Shown here piece by piece: positions 57,412 through 64,000 of a DNA stretch of 64,000 bases. The first letter of the stretch is position 1. Each line of letters begins with the position of its first letter. The stretch covers positions 32,889 to 96,888 of the forward strand of contig PLXY01000012.1 of the NCBI GenBank assembly GCA_003153295.1, read 5' to 3'. The notes under the pieces are model-generated. The model was not told the origin of the DNA, made no database searches, and was given only the letters and a program-made list of their open reading frames with translations. Source of the DNA: Parachlamydiales bacterium (GTDB lineage Bacteria; Chlamydiota; Chlamydiia; Chlamydiales; Rhabdochlamydiaceae). The position numbers and the translations under genes were made by a program.

Positions 57412-58683
57412 TTAAATGCCTACGTGAATCAAGATCTTTTTCTTTTTGCCAGCACCTAAAAGCAGGAATTCTCCGCCGATAAGATTTTGCTCGGTGAGTT
57501 TGAATTGTGGATCTTGGACCTTTTCATTATTCAGATAAGCGCCGCCGCCAGCGATTAAGCGTGACGCTTCGCCATTACTGGAGGCTAGCCCTGTTTGAGC
57601 AGCAACTTCAGTGAATTTACGACCGATTACTTCGCTTTTAACGAGTTTGATATACGGCATATCTTTCATCATTTGATGAAAGACTTCCGGATTGAGTTCA
57701 GTCGAGTGGCCCGGAGCTGCAGCTTGTGTCGCACGCAGAGCAGACTGTAAGCCTTCTTCATTGTGGATCAGCCGGGTGAGCTCTTCAGCCAGTTTTTTTT
57801 GGGCAGAGTTAGGAACATAATCAGACTGCAGCATGGCTTGTTCATGACGACGGATCTCGTCCATCTCCATAAAGGTCAGCATCCGCATCAGCTTGATCAC
57901 ATCGGCATCGGTCACTCGGTAGAGATATTGATAGAAATCATACGGCGAACAACGGTCAGCGGCCAGCCAGATTGCTCCCCCTTCGGTCTTGCCAAATTTT
58001 TTCCCATCACTGCGGGTCAGCAAAGGAAAGGTCAGCCCATAGGCTGTTTCACCTAAAAGCTTTCGGACGAGATCCGTCCCTGCGGTAATATTGCCCCATT
58101 GATCGCTGCCACCAGCTTGGAGGGCAACATTATGCGTCTTATAGAGATAATAAAAATCGTAAGCCTGCAGGATTTGATAGCTAAATTCTGTGAAAGAAAT
58201 TCCTTCTTCAGACTCTAGACGCGCTTTAACGCTGTCCTTGGTCAGCATGACATTCACACGGAAATGTTTTCCAATGTCGCGGAGGAAATCAACAAAAGGA
58301 TAATTAGCAAACCAATCGTCATTATTAACGACAAGAGGTAGAGTTTTGGGATTCTTGAAATCGAGGACCTGTTCGAAATGAGTGCGGATGCGGCGGATAT
58401 TGGCTTCGATCGTCGGGCCATCTAAAAAAGGTCGTTCCGTGCTTTTTCCAGAAGGATCGCCGATACGTCCGGTAGCTCCGCCTAAAACGACAACAGGAGT
58501 ATGGCCGAATTTTTGAAACCATCTTAAGACCACAATACCAACAAGGTTTCCTAAATGGAGGCTGTCAGCAGTCGGGTCAAATCCGATATAGATTTTAATG
58601 GGTTTTTGAGTAATTGCCTTGAGTTGTTCACTGGTCATTGCCTCGATAAGGCCCCGCTCTTCAAGGCAGTCAATAATGTTCAT
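57412..58683 (-). CDS. tyrS: Tyrosyl-tRNA synthetase
   Basis: This 423-residue class Ic synthetase has the HIGH-type motif in FDPTADSLHLGNL, tyrosine-site residues in QAYDFYYLYKTHNVALQAGGSDQWGN (cut when quoted), the KMSKS-type motif KFGKTEGG, and a C-terminal S4 RNA-binding domain (SRLIAGGGAYLNNEKV). It starts at ATG 58683, overlapping the stop of the preceding gene by 4 bases, so the pair is translationally coupled. Confidence 0.95.
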   Translation of the reverse strand: MNIIDCLEERGLIEAMTSEQLKAITQKPIKIYIGFDPTADSLHLGNLVGIVVLRWFQKFGHTPVVVLGGATGRIGDPSGKSTERPFLDGPTIEANIRRIRTHFEQVLDFKNPKTLPLVVNNDDWFANYPFVDFLRDIGKHFRVNVMLTKDSVKARLESEEGISFTEFSYQILQAYDFYYLYKTHNVALQAGGSDQWGNITAGTDLVRKLLGETAYGLTFPLLTRSDGKKFGKTEGGAIWLAADRCSPYDFYQYLYRVTDADVIKLMRMLTFMEMDEIRRHEQAMLQSDYVPNSAQKKLAEELTRLIHNEEGLQSALRATQAAAPGHSTELNPEVFHQMMKDMPYIKLVKSEVIGRKFTEVAAQTGLASSNGEASRLIAGGGAYLNNEKVQDPQFKLTEQNLIGGEFLLLGAGKKKKILIHVGI

Positions 58684-59009
58684 TTTTTCTTCTTTTGATC
58701 GATCGCTTCCCGGGATTTCTTTAAATCAACGGCAAGTTCTTCTGCTAATTTTTCAATATTGCGGCTCATTTTAGCAGAATTCCGATTTTGATCGAAAAGA
58801 GAAATATCCTTTTTAACCGAAACACGATCGCTGGCATGCCGCTCGATCCATTTGGAGATCTCTTGAGATTTTTTATCTAATGTCTGATTTTTCAATTTTT
58901 TCTCTGTTGCATCGAGTTTGTTCTTTAACTTCGCTCGAGCTTTTTTAGTCTTCCCGCTTTCCTCAGCAAGAACTCCTAATATCAAACTTTTTCTTAGTGT
59001 CATGGCCAT
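58680..59009 (-). CDS. Small basic coiled-coil protein coupled to tyrS
   Basis: ATG 59009 (MAMTLRKSLILGVLAEE) has AGGAG 8 bases upstream, so the longer frame to 59108 is rejected. The 109-residue product is highly charged and helical: coiled coil in residues ~15-45 (TKKARAKLKNKLDATEKKLK) and 70-105, ending in KKKK. It has no membrane segment. Unknown family; a nucleic-acid- or ribosome-related role would fit its charge but is not shown. Confidence 0.55.
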   Translation of the reverse strand: MAMTLRKSLILGVLAEESGKTKKARAKLKNKLDATEKKLKNQTLDKKSQEISKWIERHASDRVSVKKDISLFDQNRNSAKMSRNIEKLAEELAVDLKKSREAIDQKKKK

Positions 59010-59145
59010 GTTAAACTCCTGTAAAACTCTGGTGGGGCGAATGGAATAATAGGGTTCAAAATTATTTTCCTCAAGACTAATTGTAAATTTTTCAAAAAAA
59101 ACTGACAAAGAGGCAAAAATTGTGGAGAGTTGCTATGATCCGCTT

Positions 59146-59820
59146 ATGAGTTTAGAAACTTGCAAAAAAGCTGCGGCTGAAAAAGCTCTCTCGTTTATTA
59201 AAGACGGCATGATCGTAGGGCTCGGTACCGGCAGCACGACCTTCTATTTCATTGAAAAACTCATCAAGCTCTGCAATGAGGGATTAAAAATCCAAGCGGT
59301 GGCAAGTTCTGAACGGTCCAAAGACCAGGCTCGTAAGGGCGAGATTCCCCTGATTGATATCAACTCGCTCAAAAGTCTCGATATTTATGTTGATGGCGCC
59401 GATGAGATCGATCCTGAAAAAAGAATGATCAAAGGTGGCGGCGGCGCTCTGGTCCGTGAAAAAATCGCTGCGACCATGAGCCGAGAAATGGTCGTCATCA
59501 TCGATGAATCTAAGCTCGTCTCTAAACTAGGAAAGCGGCCTCTACCTGTCGAGATTATCCCGTTTGGTTCCACAGCCACGATCCATCAATTAGAGCTCTT
59601 AGGTTATAAAGGAGTCCTCCGGCTCAAAGAGGGTTCCCCTTATATAACGGATAACCATAACCTGATCTACGATCTTCATCTTGATCCCGAAAATACCCAT
59701 CCTGAGAGGGATCATCAGCAGATCATCTCGATCCCCGGTGTCGTGGACACGGGCTTTTTCTTTGACCTGGCCGGCCCAGTCATCATTGGATTCCGCGATG
59801 GCAAAGTGGTTGTGCAATAA
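59146..59820 (+). CDS. rpiA: Ribose-5-phosphate isomerase A
   Basis: RpiA interconverts ribose 5-phosphate and ribulose 5-phosphate in the pentose-phosphate pathway. The 224-residue protein shows GLGTGSTTFYFIEKL, SSERSKDQA, VDGADEIDPEKRMIKGGGGA and DESKLVSKLGKRPLPVEIIP, covering the active-site Asp, Lys and Glu. ATG 59146 is the natural start (MSLETCKKAAAEKAL); GTG 59122 would add 8 residues. It is divergent from the coiled-coil/tyrS pair. Confidence 0.95.
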   Translation: MSLETCKKAAAEKALSFIKDGMIVGLGTGSTTFYFIEKLIKLCNEGLKIQAVASSERSKDQARKGEIPLIDINSLKSLDIYVDGADEIDPEKRMIKGGGGALVREKIAATMSREMVVIIDESKLVSKLGKRPLPVEIIPFGSTATIHQLELLGYKGVLRLKEGSPYITDNHNLIYDLHLDPENTHPERDHQQIISIPGVVDTGFFFDLAGPVIIGFRDGKVVVQ

Positions 59821-59844
59821 CCTCCTTTAAGGTAATATACTAGC

Positions 59845-59850
59845 TATAAT
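59845..59850 (+). promoter_or_regulatory. -10 element ahead of the His-rich leader peptide
   Basis: A perfect TATAAT lies 25 bases before the leader ATG. No convincing -35 hexamer is at the usual distance. The ribosome site CGAGGAGG (59861-59868) follows. Confidence 0.5.
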
Positions 59851-59875
59851 GCCTACAACGCGAGGAGGCGCATCT

Positions 59876-59953
59876 ATGGATACTAATTTTTCCTGTTCGA
59901 TGTTTCTTTCTAACCCCTCTCGTCTTTCCCATCATCGTTTCCATCACCATTAA
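59876..59953 (+). CDS. His-rich leader peptide (25 residues)
   Basis: ATG 59876 is preceded by a very strong ribosome site (GAGGAGG, 8 bases upstream) and encodes MDTNFSCSMFLSNPSRLS then HHRFHHH-stop: five of the last seven residues are His. The next gene is an amino-acid ABC binding protein 83 bases downstream, and a 12-bp hairpin lies between. This is the layout of his-operon leader peptides, in which ribosome stalling at His codons controls downstream expression. It suggests that the transporter takes up histidine. Confidence 0.75.
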   Translation: MDTNFSCSMFLSNPSRLSHHRFHHH

Positions 59954-59970
59954 TTTTTAAACTTTTTCTA

Positions 59971-59998
59971 TAACGCTGAAACTTTGTTTTAGTCGTTA
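59971..59998 (+). promoter_or_regulatory. Attenuator-like hairpin after the leader peptide
   Basis: TAACGCTGAAAC pairs with GTTTTAG-T-CGTTA: 12 pairs (one G-T), a bulged T and a TTT loop. GAAAC in the left arm (59978-59982) is also complementary to GTTTC inside the His codon run (59937-59941), so an alternative pairing exists. A loose AT tract (ATATTTATTTT) follows, not a clean U-run. Confidence 0.55.
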
Positions 59999-60036
59999 AA
60001 TGTTACATATTTATTTTAAAAAAAAGGAATTACATC

Positions 60037-60777
60037 ATGAAAAAACTATTTATTTTATGCTTTTTGTCTTTAAAACTGATTGCTAATGACTTGGTCGTTG
60101 GAACCACGAGCGGCTATGCCCCTTATGTCAGCTTAGACAACCAAGGAAAGTATGAGGGATTTGATATCGATTTGGCCGAACTTTTGGCCAAAAAGTTGGA
60201 TAAAAAACTTGTCCTGAAAGATCTCGGCAGCATGCCTAGCCTGATGCTGGCCCTCAAGCAGCAAAAAATCGATGCTCTGATCTGGGCCGTCTCGATTACA
60301 CAAGACCGGCTCAAGAACTATGAACTGGTCTATTATCAAGGAGATAAAACGACAGAAACGCCTTTTCTTTTTTGGAATAAAATCCCCGAAGGAATCACAT
60401 CGATAGAAGACTTGAGCAAAGATCCGAAAAAAGCGGTCTGCGCAGAAGCTGGATCGTTTCAAGAAGATATCTTGAAAAAGTTTCCGGGCATCACGATCAA
60501 AAATGTCGACAAAGTGACAGATGCGATCATGGAAATCAAATTCGGGAAGTCTTTGACAACAACTATCGATCAGGCTCTGCTTCCCCGCTTACAGGCGCAA
60601 TATCCTGAGCTCAAAGTATTGAATCTGCCCCTTCCTGCGAAAGATCAATCGTTAGGAAATGGGATTTGCATCAATAAGAAAAATCAAGAATTAACGAGCC
60701 AAGTGAGAAAAGCCATTGATGAATTAAGAGCTGAGGGAAAGATCGCTGAGCTTGAGAAAAAATGGAAGCTCCGATGA
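60037..60777 (+). CDS. Amino-acid ABC transporter substrate-binding protein
   Basis: This 246-residue periplasmic protein has a signal peptide (residues 1-17) and the SBP family-3 fold: GTTSGYAPYVSLDNQGKYEG, FDIDLAELLAKKL, LGSMPSLMLALKQQKIDAL and NGICINKKNQEL. It is related to the ArtJ/HisJ/GlnH group for Arg, His or Gln. AAGGAA lies before the ATG. The upstream His-rich leader points to histidine. First gene of an SBP-permease-ATPase operon. Confidence 0.9.
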   Translation: MKKLFILCFLSLKLIANDLVVGTTSGYAPYVSLDNQGKYEGFDIDLAELLAKKLDKKLVLKDLGSMPSLMLALKQQKIDALIWAVSITQDRLKNYELVYYQGDKTTETPFLFWNKIPEGITSIEDLSKDPKKAVCAEAGSFQEDILKKFPGITIKNVDKVTDAIMEIKFGKSLTTTIDQALLPRLQAQYPELKVLNLPLPAKDQSLGNGICINKKNQELTSQVRKAIDELRAEGKIAELEKKWKLR

Positions 60778-61442
60778 ACGGCTATTTAGAACTGCTTTCC
60801 CGCTCCTATCCTTTGCTGCTCAAAGGAACTGTTATGACGCTTCAAGTCCTGCTGGGCGCTGCATCGATCAGCTTTAGCATTGGACTTGTCATGGGTGTTT
60901 TATCATGCCAGCGATTGAAGATTCCTGTGGTCTCTTCGATTGTTGAGGGTATTGCTTTTGTATACCGGGCGATTCCTTTTTATGTGCAGCTGCTCATTGT
61001 CTACTTCGTCCTTCCCGATCTAGTGGGGTTTAATTTGGAGCCGTTTTCTGCTTCAGTTATCGCACTGGGCATGTGCTCTTCAGGATATGTGGCCCAAATT
61101 GTGCGCGGAGGACTCAATGCGATTCCTGCAGCGCAATGGGAAGCAGCTTATTCTTTGGGATATAGCACCCGCAAGAGCCTTCAGCACGTAATCCTTCCTC
61201 AGATGCTGCGGCATGTTCTTCCCGCTTTTAACAACGAATTTGATGCTCTTTTAAAAAGCACAGCTGTTGTCTCATCGATTGGCATGCTCGAACTGACTCG
61301 CATGGGAATGAATCTCGTTTCCCGCGAGATGGAACCCGTCCCTATTTATCTAACAGTTGCCCTGTTTTATCTCTGCATGTCGGCTGTTTTGAATGGGATT
61401 GCTCGCACGATAGAAAAAAGGATGGCGTATGTTAAAAATTAA
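60774..61442 (+). CDS. Amino-acid ABC transporter permease
   Basis: This 222-residue HisM/GlnP-type permease has about five membrane helices. The N-terminal family region GTVMTLQVLLGAASISFSIG and the EAA loop AQWEAAYSLGYSTRKSLQHV (followed by ILPQMLRHVLPAF) contacts the ATPase. ATG 60774 overlaps the SBP stop by 4 bases; ATG 60762 would add four residues. A single permease gene implies a homodimer. Confidence 0.92.
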   Translation: MNGYLELLSRSYPLLLKGTVMTLQVLLGAASISFSIGLVMGVLSCQRLKIPVVSSIVEGIAFVYRAIPFYVQLLIVYFVLPDLVGFNLEPFSASVIALGMCSSGYVAQIVRGGLNAIPAAQWEAAYSLGYSTRKSLQHVILPQMLRHVLPAFNNEFDALLKSTAVVSSIGMLELTRMGMNLVSREMEPVPIYLTVALFYLCMSAVLNGIARTIEKRMAYVKN

Positions 61443-62238
61443 TAACCTTTTCTTATCTAAAAACAAAGGCAAGATCTTGCAAGATATTTCCTTGGAAATT
61501 CCTCAAAAAAAGCTCACGCTTCTTTTAGGGAAAAGCGGATCGGGCAAAACATCACTTCTTCGATGCATTGCTCAGTTAGAAAAAGAGTATTTAGGAGAAG
61601 TTTTGTACCAAGGACAAAAACTTTCTGCGATGCCGCCGCAAGAAAGATGCCGGGTGCTGGGATTTGTTCCGCAGTCTTTTGCTCTTTTCCCTCACATGAC
61701 TATTTTAGACAACTGCGCCCAGTCGCTGCGTCTCCTAGGAGATTCAAAAGAATCTGCCTATGAAAAAGTCCAAAAAACCTTGGATCTGCTCGACATGGGA
61801 AAGTTTGCTCTTCGCCGGCCGCATGAACTCTCTGGTGGGCAGCAGCAGCGAGTAGCGATCGCAAGAGCGCTCGTCCTGAATCCCTCCTTTTTACTTTTTG
61901 ATGAACCGACGTCTGCTTTGGATCCGGAGAATACTGAACTCTTTATCGAAATTCTCAAAAACTTCGAAGGAAGAGGCATCATCATTGCGACGCAAGACAT
62001 GGCCTTTGCTGCAAAAGTCCTCGGTCGGGCCTTTTTTCTTGAAAATGGATCGCTGATCGAACAATACGATGGAACAAAACCGCTTTCTCCCGAAAGCAAG
62101 CTGGGACAATTTCTCTATTGTAAAAAAATAAGTTGTCAGACAAGTAGGAAATTAGATGAGCCAACTAATTCCCCTATCATTCCACAAGATTATGCAGTCA
62201 CGGGCGTACACGGTCATCATTTTGGGGACCGAGAGTAA
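61429..62238 (+). CDS. Amino-acid ABC transporter ATP-binding protein
   Basis: This 269-residue ATPase has Walker A LGKSGSGKTSLLRC, signature LSGGQQQRVAIARAL and Walker B FLLFDEPTSALDPE, with the His-switch region replaced by IIIATQDMAFA (Gln in place of the usual His). It overlaps the permease by 14 bases, and its C-terminal ~28 residues overlap the next gene (62156) in another frame, so the tail after about residue 240 looks like an extension into bfn. Confidence 0.9.
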   Translation: MLKINNLFLSKNKGKILQDISLEIPQKKLTLLLGKSGSGKTSLLRCIAQLEKEYLGEVLYQGQKLSAMPPQERCRVLGFVPQSFALFPHMTILDNCAQSLRLLGDSKESAYEKVQKTLDLLDMGKFALRRPHELSGGQQQRVAIARALVLNPSFLLFDEPTSALDPENTELFIEILKNFEGRGIIIATQDMAFAAKVLGRAFFLENGSLIEQYDGTKPLSPESKLGQFLYCKKISCQTSRKLDEPTNSPIIPQDYAVTGVHGHHFGDRE

Positions 62239-62566
62239 GAAATTTGCGATCTATACCGAGCCGCAAGTCGGACATCATATCCAGTTGCACCTGGCGCAAA
62301 GCCACCAGGCCCGTCCCTACACGTACGATCTTTTGGCCCGCGTCCTCAAGGGACTCAACGTCAAGCTTCTTCAGGTAGTCATCAATGATATAGAAGACAC
62401 CGTCTATTATGCCCGGCTATTTGTCGAGCAGCAAATCGGCGATCAAAAGGTGATTTTAGAAATCGATGCACGTCCTAGCGATTGCATCACTTTGGCTATC
62501 ATTCATAAAATCCCCCTCTTTTGTAAAAACGAAGTTTTAGAAAGAGCAGTAGCAGTGGAAGATTAA
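62156..62566 (+). CDS. Bifunctional nuclease (BFN/DUF151) domain protein
   Basis: This 136-residue protein has the DUF151 core VVINDIEDTVYYARLFVEQQ followed by DARPSDCITLAIIHKIPLFC, the most conserved part of the family. Plant members act as RNase/DNase; bacterial roles are unclear. It overlaps the ABC ATPase gene by 83 bases in another frame. Its last 148 coding bases occur again, unchanged, from 63850 on. Confidence 0.85.
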   Translation: MSQLIPLSFHKIMQSRAYTVIILGTESKKFAIYTEPQVGHHIQLHLAQSHQARPYTYDLLARVLKGLNVKLLQVVINDIEDTVYYARLFVEQQIGDQKVILEIDARPSDCITLAIIHKIPLFCKNEVLERAVAVED

Positions 62567-62569
62567 TTC
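62419..62569 (+). repeat. 151-bp direct repeat, copy 1 (3' end of bfn)
   Basis: This stretch runs from within the bfn codon for Leu to 3 bases past its stop. It is identical, base for base by eye, to 63850-64000, offset 1431. Copy 2 runs to the window's edge, so the repeat may be longer. Confidence 0.95.
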
Positions 62570-62576
62570 TTTTTGT

Positions 62577-62605
62577 TTGTATTTCTCTATTTAAAATCTT
62601 ATAAT
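62577..62605 (+). promoter_or_regulatory. Promoter of the orphan gene inside the repeat unit
   Basis: TTGTAT (62577-62582), 17 bases, then TATAAT (62600-62605), beginning 8 bases after the repeat end and 25 bases before the start codon at 62630. It is a good sigma-70-type promoter, so the inserted gene carries its own expression signals. Confidence 0.65.
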
Positions 62606-62629
62606 ACTCAAACAAAAATAGAGGTTACT

Positions 62630-63832
62630 ATGAGCTTAGTTTCAAAAAAAGCTTTTTATTCTTTTGAGAATTTATGGAATTCTACGACGCAACTGTTTGC
62701 TACAGATCGAACATCTTGGACCACCAAAATAGCACTTTCGGCCTTAGCGTTTGGAACCCTCTGCCTTTTAGTCGAAGGGGGACGTCGACTGTATTCTTAT
62801 TCCACAAGCGCGCCAGTCATAAAAAAACCTTCTTCTGATCTTACGTCAGCTATTCAAGAGACTTCTTCAGTGCCTTCTTCTGATCACTCCTTTTTTCGTA
62901 TCTCAGGAAAAAACATTCCTCCGGACTGCCAGATTTTGTTATTGGGAACTCGTGAATTACCACTTGAAAAATACCCAGAAAACATCTGTCAAAAGCTTAA
63001 AAGCTGTAAACGGTTGGCGACTAATTTTCCAGTCAAACAGTTACCTCATCCAGCACGCGGACAGCTTATAATTAATACACTCGCTCTTACCATAGACAAT
63101 CTAAAAAAACAGGATATAGACTGGTTTAGCGGGCAATTTAAGATCATCGGATATAGCGGAGAGGATCTAGAGAAGCGGATAACGTTAACAAAAAGCATGA
63201 AAACCGTAGCAGATTTAACTCTACAATCTTGGCAAGAGAATTTATCGTCTAAAGTTATAGTAGATATTCCAATTCAGCTAAAGGCCTACCCCTATAATCT
63301 GTGGGAAATACATCCTGCTATGTTTATCTATCTTTTAGACAATGAAGTTGTGAACATGTTTGAATTTCAACGTGATGGAATGCAGCAAGAGGTGTATCAA
63401 TTTTTTGGAGACGGGCGTATCAGTTTTCCAGAGACCGAAATTATGACTGCAAGTTTAATAGACGAATTTATAAGCCAAATGTCCGACTTTCTTACCAGCC
63501 CTGATAAGTGTGCCCAAACAATGAAAACGTTTTGCGAGCAGTTAAACTCGGATACTGAAGTAGAAGATCTTGAAATGCTAGACACCTTTCACGATAGATT
63601 TACTGTACAGGGACGACGGTTGGATCAACCAAACCCTAAGATAGAAACTCTATGCTCGACAATCATAGCAAAAAATCTTGCTTGGCAGCCCAAAATATTG
63701 GAAATACTCCAACAGGAGATATCCACAGCCATTGTTATTCCAAATGAGCACTTGGTTATTGATTGGGATGCTGATACGGGGATAATTCAATTTCTACTGA
63801 ATGAAGGCTATACCGTGCAGGCCGAGTCGTAG
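62630..63832 (+). CDS. Orphan membrane-anchored protein flanked by bfn repeats
   Basis: ATG 62630 (MSLVSKKAFYSFENLW) has AGAGG upstream; the longer frame to 62573 would start before the promoter. The 400-residue protein has one hydrophobic helix (residues ~32-48: IALSALAFGTLCLLVEGG), a Ser/Pro/Thr linker and a large polar domain with no recognised family. The sequence is richer in A+T than its neighbours. It sits exactly between two copies of the bfn 3' end. Confidence 0.65.
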   Translation: MSLVSKKAFYSFENLWNSTTQLFATDRTSWTTKIALSALAFGTLCLLVEGGRRLYSYSTSAPVIKKPSSDLTSAIQETSSVPSSDHSFFRISGKNIPPDCQILLLGTRELPLEKYPENICQKLKSCKRLATNFPVKQLPHPARGQLIINTLALTIDNLKKQDIDWFSGQFKIIGYSGEDLEKRITLTKSMKTVADLTLQSWQENLSSKVIVDIPIQLKAYPYNLWEIHPAMFIYLLDNEVVNMFEFQRDGMQQEVYQFFGDGRISFPETEIMTASLIDEFISQMSDFLTSPDKCAQTMKTFCEQLNSDTEVEDLEMLDTFHDRFTVQGRRLDQPNPKIETLCSTIIAKNLAWQPKILEILQQEISTAIVIPNEHLVIDWDADTGIIQFLLNEGYTVQAES

Positions 63833-63849
63833 AGCAACATCTGACAGCC

Positions 63850-64000
63850 ATTTGTCGAGCAGCAAATCGGCGATCAAAAGGTGATTTTAGAAATCGATGC
63901 ACGTCCTAGCGATTGCATCACTTTGGCTATCATTCATAAAATCCCCCTCTTTTGTAAAAACGAAGTTTTAGAAAGAGCAGTAGCAGTGGAAGATTAATTC
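63850..64000 (+). pseudogene. 151-bp direct repeat, copy 2: displaced bfn 3' end
   Basis: It encodes the last 49 codons of the BFN protein (FVEQQIGDQKVILEIDARPS and on) with the stop at 63995-63997. It has no start codon or upstream bfn sequence, so it is a gene fragment. It is identical to 62419-62569 and reaches the window's edge. Confidence 0.9.

Noticed and set aside
62573..62629. Upstream start for the orphan gene at 62573
   Set aside because: It would begin before the TTGTAT-TATAAT promoter; ATG 62630 has its own AGAGG site.
1..64000. tRNA genes, rRNA, CRISPR arrays and insertion-sequence transposases
   Set aside because: I looked for cloverleaf arms with GGTTCGA-type loops, evenly spaced direct repeats and transposase motifs and saw none; a tRNA search program would settle small cases.

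Overview
The window is a stretch of chromosome from a member of the Chlamydiae, most likely an environmental, amoeba-associated (Parachlamydiales-type) lineage and not Chlamydia itself. The evidence is the V-type ATPase operon in the order E - DUF2764 - A - B - D - I - K, a ValS with the chlamydial insertion before KMSKS, the recR-bamA-skp-lpxD block, a pdhA-pdhB-pdhC cluster, and msbA-accA-CT266-like-HU synteny. Genes that Chlamydiaceae lack or rarely carry are interleaved: classical autotransporters, a HipA-family kinase module, an L,D-transpeptidase, CorA, BrnQ, AroG, a stand-alone LigD phosphoesterase and proteins with LRR, WD40, ankyrin and TPR repeats. No rRNA, tRNA, IS transposase or CRISPR array was seen.

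Layout. 1-7.2 kb: the tail of a flavin monooxygenase, an LRR protein, an orphan membrane protein, brnQ and valS. 7.2-15.3 kb: nagZ, aroG, an FAD oxidoreductase, small membrane or lipoproteins, a Nudix hydrolase, a WD40 protein and an orphan next to a fossil of the fumC 3' end. 15.4-24.3 kb: fumC behind the V-ATPase operon (minus strand). 24.6-29.7 kb: recR and the outer-membrane biogenesis set bamA-skp-lpxD, bracketed by two long palindromic elements. 29.9-38.6 kb: three tandem autotransporters. 38.7-45.5 kb: corA, an ankyrin protein, an orphan, pdhCBA, a tiny lipoprotein and a secreted phospholipase-D-like protein. 45.5-48.4 kb: a DnaQ-like exonuclease, the LigD-type phosphoesterase and a HipT / HipS-HTH module behind two operator-like palindromes. 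48.4-55.7 kb: an msbA-like ABC transporter, accA, an L,D-transpeptidase, orphan membrane proteins, a CT266-like protein and HU. 55.7-59.8 kb: a decayed gene with a very strong hairpin, a TPR protein, tyrS and rpiA. 59.8-64 kb: a His-rich leader peptide ahead of an amino-acid ABC transporter, a bifunctional-nuclease gene, and an orphan gene flanked by two identical 151-bp copies of the nuclease gene's 3' end.

The core blocks serve energy (V-ATPase, pyruvate dehydrogenase, fumarase), envelope building (BamA, Skp, LpxD, MsbA, AccA, NagZ, YkuD) and translation (ValS, TyrS). The points most worth following up are: (1) orphan genes sitting between a host gene and a copy of that gene's own 3' end, seen twice with very different ages; (2) a reading frame ending in a His-dense run upstream of an ABC transporter, which looks like a histidine attenuator; (3) a rearranged HipBST-like kinase module with HipS and HTH fused; (4) a family of long palindromes bracketing bamA-skp-lpxD.
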